A stretch of 64,000 nt of DNA. Origin: Ancylobacter moscoviensis. GTDB taxonomy: Bacteria > Pseudomonadota > Alphaproteobacteria > Rhizobiales > Xanthobacteraceae. Location of the stretch: the NCBI RefSeq assembly GCF_007559435.1, contig NZ_VMBP01000001.1, forward strand, positions 1,055,406 through 1,119,405. Reading direction: 5' to 3'. Positions 60,656 through 64,000 of the stretch are shown here, piece after piece; the stretch's first letter is position 1, and each line of letters starts with the position of its first letter. A model generated the notes under the pieces. It was not told the origin of the DNA. It did no database searches and was given only the letters and a program-made list of their open reading frames with translations. The translations under genes were made by a program, and so were the position numbers.

Positions 60656-61108
60656 TCAGTTGATCCGATCGATGATCGAGGCGTCGGCCATGCAGACCGT
60701 CAGTTCTTCCGTCGCGAGGTTGGATTTCGTCACGCCGATCGCCGACAGGCAGCCCTTCGGGGTGCGCATCACCCGGGCGGGCACCGCGGGACGGGTCTCG
60801 GAGGCGCTTTCGATCACCGGCGCCTTCGCGGCCGGCGGGCTGGAAGGGCTCTGGGCGGAGGTGCCCGGAGTGGACGTGCCCGCGGGGGCGATGTCGAGGC
60901 GCGGGCCCTTGGCGGCGCGGTTGACCACGGGGGCGGCCGCGAAATTGCGCTGGAGGCTGCCTTCGATCGCCACCGGCTGGGGCGAGAGGCGGGAGACCGC
61001 GCCGGCCCCGAGCGCGCCGGCGGTGAGCGGCACCATCAGGGCGATGCCCGTCGCCGCGCCGAGAATATAGGCCGAGCCCTTGAAGGCGGCATTGCCGAAA
61101 CCAGCCAT
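60656..61108 (-). CDS. Small membrane-anchored protein of the stress block
   Basis: 150 residues from the ATG at 61108, with AAGGGGA upstream. The N-terminal ~40 residues hold a hydrophobic anchor (YILGAATGIALMVPLTAGALG), followed by a Pro/Ser linker and a conserved-looking C-terminus with two cysteines (PKGCLSAIGVTKSNLATEEL, TVCMADASIIDRIN). Function unknown, and a similar frame recurs in Rhizobiales by appearance only. It has an EcfG-type promoter ~195 bp upstream, but with a terminator-like hairpin in between. Confidence 0.7.
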   Translation of the reverse strand: MAGFGNAAFKGSAYILGAATGIALMVPLTAGALGAGAVSRLSPQPVAIEGSLQRNFAAAPVVNRAAKGPRLDIAPAGTSTPGTSAQSPSSPPAAKAPVIESASETRPAVPARVMRTPKGCLSAIGVTKSNLATEELTVCMADASIIDRIN

Positions 61109-61260
61109 GACGTTCCCCTTTCGTCGTTCCCTTTCGCCGTGTCCTGCCCATCGATGCCCGCGAAAGGCCAATAGATGCGGGAAAAAGGCCTTGGCCCGCC
61201 GGAGAGACAGCGCATGCCGCCTCCGCCGCCGGACATCTTCCGCGCGCGCATGTTCCTTCG

Positions 61261-61293
61261 AAAAAGGACGGTCCGGCACGGCGTGCCGGCGTC
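61261..61293 (-). terminator. Intrinsic terminator between the kinase and the next gene
   Basis: On the - strand the stem GACG-CCGGCAC/GTGCCGG-(bulge)-CGTC is followed by CTTTTT. It should end transcripts of the phyR-kinase operon. It lies just downstream of the EcfG-type promoter at 61302-61326. Confidence 0.7.
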
Positions 61294-61301
61294 TTATGGT
61301 T

Positions 61302-61326
61302 AACGCTTCGGGAGGTTACGGGTTCC
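61302..61326 (-). promoter_or_regulatory. EcfG-type promoter upstream of the gene at 60656-61108
   Basis: On the - strand GGAAC (61326-61322), 16 nt, then CGTT (61305-61302), an exact match to the EcfG pattern. The predicted RNA would begin ~195 nt before the ATG at 61108 and meet the hairpin at 61261-61293 within its first ~35 nt. Confidence 0.75.
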
Positions 61327-61404
61327 CGTCCGGGTTTTTCCGCGCGCGATCACGTTTTCGCGCGCGGCAGGATGCCGGATGAGCCCGGGAGCGGACCTGC
61401 GCGC

Positions 61405-62742
61405 CTATCGCTCGGCGGTCAGGTGGTGCTCGGGAACGCTGACATTGCAGATCAGGCCGCCGGGGGCGAATTCCAGCTGCACCTCGCCGTCGAGGGCGCG
61501 CGCCAGGTTGCGCTCGATCACCAGCGAGCCGAAGCCGCGTCCCGTCGGCGTGGTGACGGGCGGGCCGCCCCTCTCGCGCCAGGAGAGCTCGAAGCCGCCG
61601 CCGGCCTCCGCCATCCGCCGCGCCCAGATGATGTCGACATGCCCGGTCGGCACCGACAGCGCGCCGTATTTGGCGGCGTTGGTGGAGAGCTCGTGCAGGG
61701 CGAGGCCGATGTTCTGCGCCGCCTCGGGCTTGAGGAAGATGTTCGGCCCCTTGATGGTGACCTGGCTGTTCTCGCGGTCGATGTGATGGCCGAGCTGCGA
61801 GCGCACCATGTCGTTCAGCGAGGCGCCGTGCCAGCTCTCCTGCACCAGCAGGTCGTGCGAGCGCGAGAGCGCCTGCAGGCGGGCGCTGAAGATCTCGACG
61901 AACTCGTCGATCGAGCCGGCATGGCGCGCGGTCTGGCGGGCCATGGCCTGGATGACGGCGAGCAGGTTCTTCGAGCGGTGCGTCAGCTCCCGCATCAGCA
62001 GGCGCAGATGCTGCTCGTTCTCCTTGCGCTCGGTCACGTCCACCGCCGCGCCGGTCAGCCCGACGATGGTGCCGGCGAGGTCGCGCAGCGGCTCCACATG
62101 GATGTCGTACCAGCGCTTGCTGCCGTTCTCCTCCATCTCCGTCTCGCCCTTGCGGGCGGCGGCGGCGGCGAAGCAGTCGCGCTTGAGCAGGTTCAGCGGG
62201 CGGGCGCGGGCCTCGCCCAGCAGCTCGGTATCGGTCGAGCCCAGCACCTGGTCGACCGGCGCGCCGAACAGCGGCTTGCTGACCGAGGTGTAGCGCAGCG
62301 CCCGGTCCTGGGTGAAGATCGCCACGTTGGAGCCGCGCAGCGCCATCTCGTAGCGTTGCAGCGCGGTGGCCAGTTCGAGCGTCAGGCGGCGCTGCTCGCT
62401 GGCGACATGGCCGGGCGAGGGCAGGCTCGCCAGCGCCCTGAAATTGGTCCACAGCGCGACGGCGCCGATGGCGTTGAGGGTGGCGATGCCGATACGCACG
62501 GCGCTTCGCAGCCACGGCATCCCGCTGCCGTCGAACATGACGAGCAGCGATAGCAGGCCGAACATCAGCACCTGCGCGATGAGCAGCGACGCCAGCAGCC
62601 GGGAGCGGCCGGAGAGATTCTGGCGCACGTGCAGCAGGCGCAGCAGTCCCACCGCGATGGCGAAGGAGGAGAGGACCGTTACCCAGCGCGCGGCGTTGTC
62701 GAGGTTGTCGAAGGGAAGGAACGGCATCGCGGACGCCATCAC
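61405..62742 (-). CDS. HWE-family sensor histidine kinase of the general stress response
   Basis: 445 residues. Two or three membrane helices (WVTVLSSFAIAVGLLRLLHV, LLASLLIAQVLMFGLLSLLV, ~15-95) are followed by a PAS domain (~140-240) and the HWE/HisKA_2 kinase: phospho-site ELTHRSKNLLAVIQAMARQT, N-box ALHELSTNAAKYGAL, and the diagnostic W-x-E in LSWRERGGPPV, with GRGFGSLVIERNLARAL. It starts 7 bp after phyR, so it is the cognate kinase that phosphorylates PhyR under stress. It resembles PhyK/PhcK-type kinases. Confidence 0.9.
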   Translation of the reverse strand: MMASAMPFLPFDNLDNAARWVTVLSSFAIAVGLLRLLHVRQNLSGRSRLLASLLIAQVLMFGLLSLLVMFDGSGMPWLRSAVRIGIATLNAIGAVALWTNFRALASLPSPGHVASEQRRLTLELATALQRYEMALRGSNVAIFTQDRALRYTSVSKPLFGAPVDQVLGSTDTELLGEARARPLNLLKRDCFAAAAARKGETEMEENGSKRWYDIHVEPLRDLAGTIVGLTGAAVDVTERKENEQHLRLLMRELTHRSKNLLAVIQAMARQTARHAGSIDEFVEIFSARLQALSRSHDLLVQESWHGASLNDMVRSQLGHHIDRENSQVTIKGPNIFLKPEAAQNIGLALHELSTNAAKYGALSVPTGHVDIIWARRMAEAGGGFELSWRERGGPPVTTPTGRGFGSLVIERNLARALDGEVQLEFAPGGLICNVSVPEHHLTAER

Positions 62743-62749
62743 ACGGGGC

Positions 62750-63553
62750 TCAGGCGGTGGCGCGCTGCTCCCGTGGGCGCGCCCGTCGCTCGAAGAACAG
62801 CGCCTGGCTGATCACGGCGGCGACGGTGGAGGGCTGGAAGGGCTTCGCGATGAGGAAGGCCGGCTCCGGCCGCACGCCGGTGAGGAAGCGCTCGGGATAG
62901 GCGGTGATGAAGATCACCGGCACCTCGACCTGCGCGATCAGGTCGTTCACCGCGTCGAGGCCGGAGGAGCCGTCGGCGAGCTGGATGTCGGCGAGGATCA
63001 GGCCGGGTGCCTTGCGCCGCGCCAGCTCCACCGCCTCGGTGCGGGTGCGCGCGATGCCGGTCACGCGGTGGCCGAGGCTTTCCACCAGCCCCTCGAGGTC
63101 GAGGGCGATGAAGGGCTCGTCCTCGATGATGAGGACGTCGGTGGCGATCTCTTCCGCCAGTTCGCGGCCGGCATCCTCGACCAGATTGCGCAGGGTCGGC
63201 ACATCGATATCGAGCACGGCGGCGGCATCCTCCTCGTTGAAGCCTTCGAGCGAGACGAGCAGGAAGGCCTGCCGCACGACGGGGGTGATATGGCTCAGGC
63301 GCCGCTCGCCCTGCACCGGGGCGGGCGCCTGTTCGGTCTCCGCGTTGAGCGTCACCGAATCCCACAGCCGGGTGAGAAGGCGGTAGAGCGCGACGCGCGG
63401 ATCGATGTCGGGAGCGAGGGTGCCGGGGTCGGCGATGAGGGTTTCGAGAAGGGCCGTGACATAGGCGTCGCCCGCGGCCTGGCTGCCGCTGAGCGCGCGC
63501 GCATAGCGGCGCAGGAACGGCAGGTGCTGCGCGACCAGTTGAGAAGTGCTCAC
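62750..63553 (-). CDS. phyR: General stress response regulator PhyR
   Basis: 267 residues. Residues 1-130 form a sigma-like output domain (HLPFLRRYARALSGSQAAGD, then LSHITPVVRQAFLLVSLEGF) that mimics EcfG. The C-terminal receiver has VLIIEDEPFIALDLEGLVESLG, the phospho-Asp in ILADIQLADGSSG, and the lysine in FLIAKPFQPSTV. Phosphorylated PhyR binds NepR and frees sigma EcfG. It has an exact EcfG-type promoter 39 bp upstream and is followed by its kinase. Confidence 0.96.
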   Translation of the reverse strand: MSTSQLVAQHLPFLRRYARALSGSQAAGDAYVTALLETLIADPGTLAPDIDPRVALYRLLTRLWDSVTLNAETEQAPAPVQGERRLSHITPVVRQAFLLVSLEGFNEEDAAAVLDIDVPTLRNLVEDAGRELAEEIATDVLIIEDEPFIALDLEGLVESLGHRVTGIARTRTEAVELARRKAPGLILADIQLADGSSGLDAVNDLIAQVEVPVIFITAYPERFLTGVRPEPAFLIAKPFQPSTVAAVISQALFFERRARPREQRATA

Positions 63554-63591
63554 TCGCGTCTCCCCGATGCTGCAAAGGTGAAGCGCTCGTT

Positions 63592-63616
63592 AACGCGCCA
63601 TGAAGCTTCGGGTTCC
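63592..63616 (-). promoter_or_regulatory. EcfG-type promoter for phyR and the kinase
   Basis: On the - strand GGAAC (63616-63612), 16 nt, then CGTT (63595-63592). The -10 end lies 39 nt before the phyR ATG. It gives positive feedback on the stress switch and is divergent from the nepR promoter. Confidence 0.88.
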
Positions 63617-63654
63617 ACTATGGAATGAAAACCGGGGAATTGCGCTCCGGTTCT

Positions 63655-63679
63655 GGAACCGTCCTGCCGCTGGCCCGTT
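63655..63679 (+). promoter_or_regulatory. EcfG-type promoter for nepR-ecfG
   Basis: GGAAC (63655-63659), 16 nt, CGTT (63676-63679) on the + strand, 56 nt before the nepR ATG at 63736. It is the divergent partner of the phyR promoter, so both arms of the switch are under EcfG. Confidence 0.88.
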
Positions 63680-63735
63680 ATGGATGGGCATGAAGCGACG
63701 GAGCCGTCCTCCCTCTTGACGTATTCGGGGGCTCA

Positions 63736-63990
63736 ATGTCGGGAAAGAAGACTATGAACGACGATCAGTCCGAGGGCCAGCCCGCGAACATGGATACCCT
63801 CATGCCCGAAGCGGGGCGGGGTTCCGGCGGCGCTCTCGGGGGCGATATCCAGGCGAAGATCGGCCAGCACCTGCGCGCCATGTATGACGACGTGGTGCGC
63901 CAGGGCGTGCCGGATCGGTTCATGGATCTGTTGGCGCAGCTGGACCGGCCCAAGGCGGGCACTTCCGACGAGAGCGGAGGCGCGCGGTGA
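63736..63990 (+). CDS. nepR: Anti-sigma factor NepR
   Basis: 84 residues. The core IQAKIGQHLRAMYDDVVRQG, then VPDRFMDLLAQLD is the two-helix NepR signature that grips either EcfG or PhyR-P. The termini are disordered and acidic or Gly/Ser-rich, as usual. ATG 63736 is used; ATG 63754 (MNDDQ) is possible. It is divergent from phyR and its stop overlaps the next start (GTGA). Confidence 0.93.
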   Translation: MSGKKTMNDDQSEGQPANMDTLMPEAGRGSGGALGGDIQAKIGQHLRAMYDDVVRQGVPDRFMDLLAQLDRPKAGTSDESGGAR

Positions 63991-64000
63991 GCCAGGTCGA
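63987..64000 (+). CDS. ecfG: Probable start of sigma factor EcfG, cut by the window edge
   Basis: GTG AGC CAG GTC GA begins 3 bp before the end of the nepR stop (GTGA overlap) and continues past the window. In this order (phyR, divergent nepR, then sigma) the next gene is normally ecfG. Only four codons are visible, so the call rests on context. Confidence 0.5.

Noticed and set aside
61109-61279. An N-terminal extension of the small anchored protein to 61279
   Set aside because: The extra residues are Arg/His-rich, the region contains a terminator hairpin edge, and a good ribosome site precedes the ATG at 61108.

Overview
The window looks like a chromosome segment of a high-G+C alphaproteobacterium of the Hyphomicrobiales, most likely in or near Xanthobacteraceae (Ancylobacter/Starkeya-like). 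The indicators are gcrA, a phyR/nepR/ecfG general stress locus with a HWE sensor kinase, a DUF982 protein, GlnD, and palindromes of the type common in Rhizobiales genomes. No rRNA, tRNA, CRISPR array or replication origin was found.

Layout. (1) 1-9.2 kb is core chromosome: the 3' end of an argE-like gene, hslO, argF-argD, two small secreted proteins, gcrA behind a dense GANTC cluster, a YgjP-type metallopeptidase, and mrcA (PBP1A). (2) 9.3-26.7 kb is a degraded tailed prophage: a leftward integrase operon (integrase, winged-helix protein, membrane-anchored nucleoside deoxyribosyltransferase-like protein, HNH-like, DUF4326-like and HTH proteins), then tail genes, a host-specificity J-like protein, an S74 tail fibre, and a lysis cassette with nested spanins. 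No head, packaging, replication or repressor genes are visible. The tape-measure gene is broken, with its N-terminal part on the - strand and its C-terminal part on the + strand. (3) 26.8-30.0 kb is an AT-rich two-gene glycosyltransferase cassette bracketed by near-identical 58-bp terminator-bearing direct repeats, with a 3' remnant of ugd just inside the right repeat. (4) 30-38.3 kb is accessory chromosome: small proteins, a CSS/EAL phosphodiesterase, a PAS-GGDEF and a MASE1-GGDEF cyclase, a LuxR-type regulator and an OmpA-family protein.

(5) 38.5-56.6 kb is a catabolic island: aldo/keto reductase, two aldehyde dehydrogenases, a [2Fe-2S]/FAD dehydrogenase pair, ATP-dependent hydantoinase/oxoprolinase HyuA-HyuB, a LysR regulator, a DadA-like oxidase, a GNAT enzyme, an ArgE-like deacylase, a polar amino-acid ABC transporter and a class III omega-aminotransferase. 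The gene set suggests ring opening of a lactam or related cyclic amide, conversion of the resulting omega-amino acid to a semialdehyde, and its oxidation to a dicarboxylate. The substrate is inference. Two matching LysR-type boxes (ATAAG-N5-CTTAT and a degenerate copy) lie upstream of hyuA and in the lysR/dadA divergent region.

(6) 56.9-64 kb returns to core genes: glnD, then a general stress block of a PRC-barrel protein, a small anchored protein, a HWE kinase, phyR, nepR and the first codons of ecfG. Four sites match GGAAC-N16-CGTT exactly, in front of phyR, nepR and the two envelope-protein genes, so these look like one EcfG-controlled unit.
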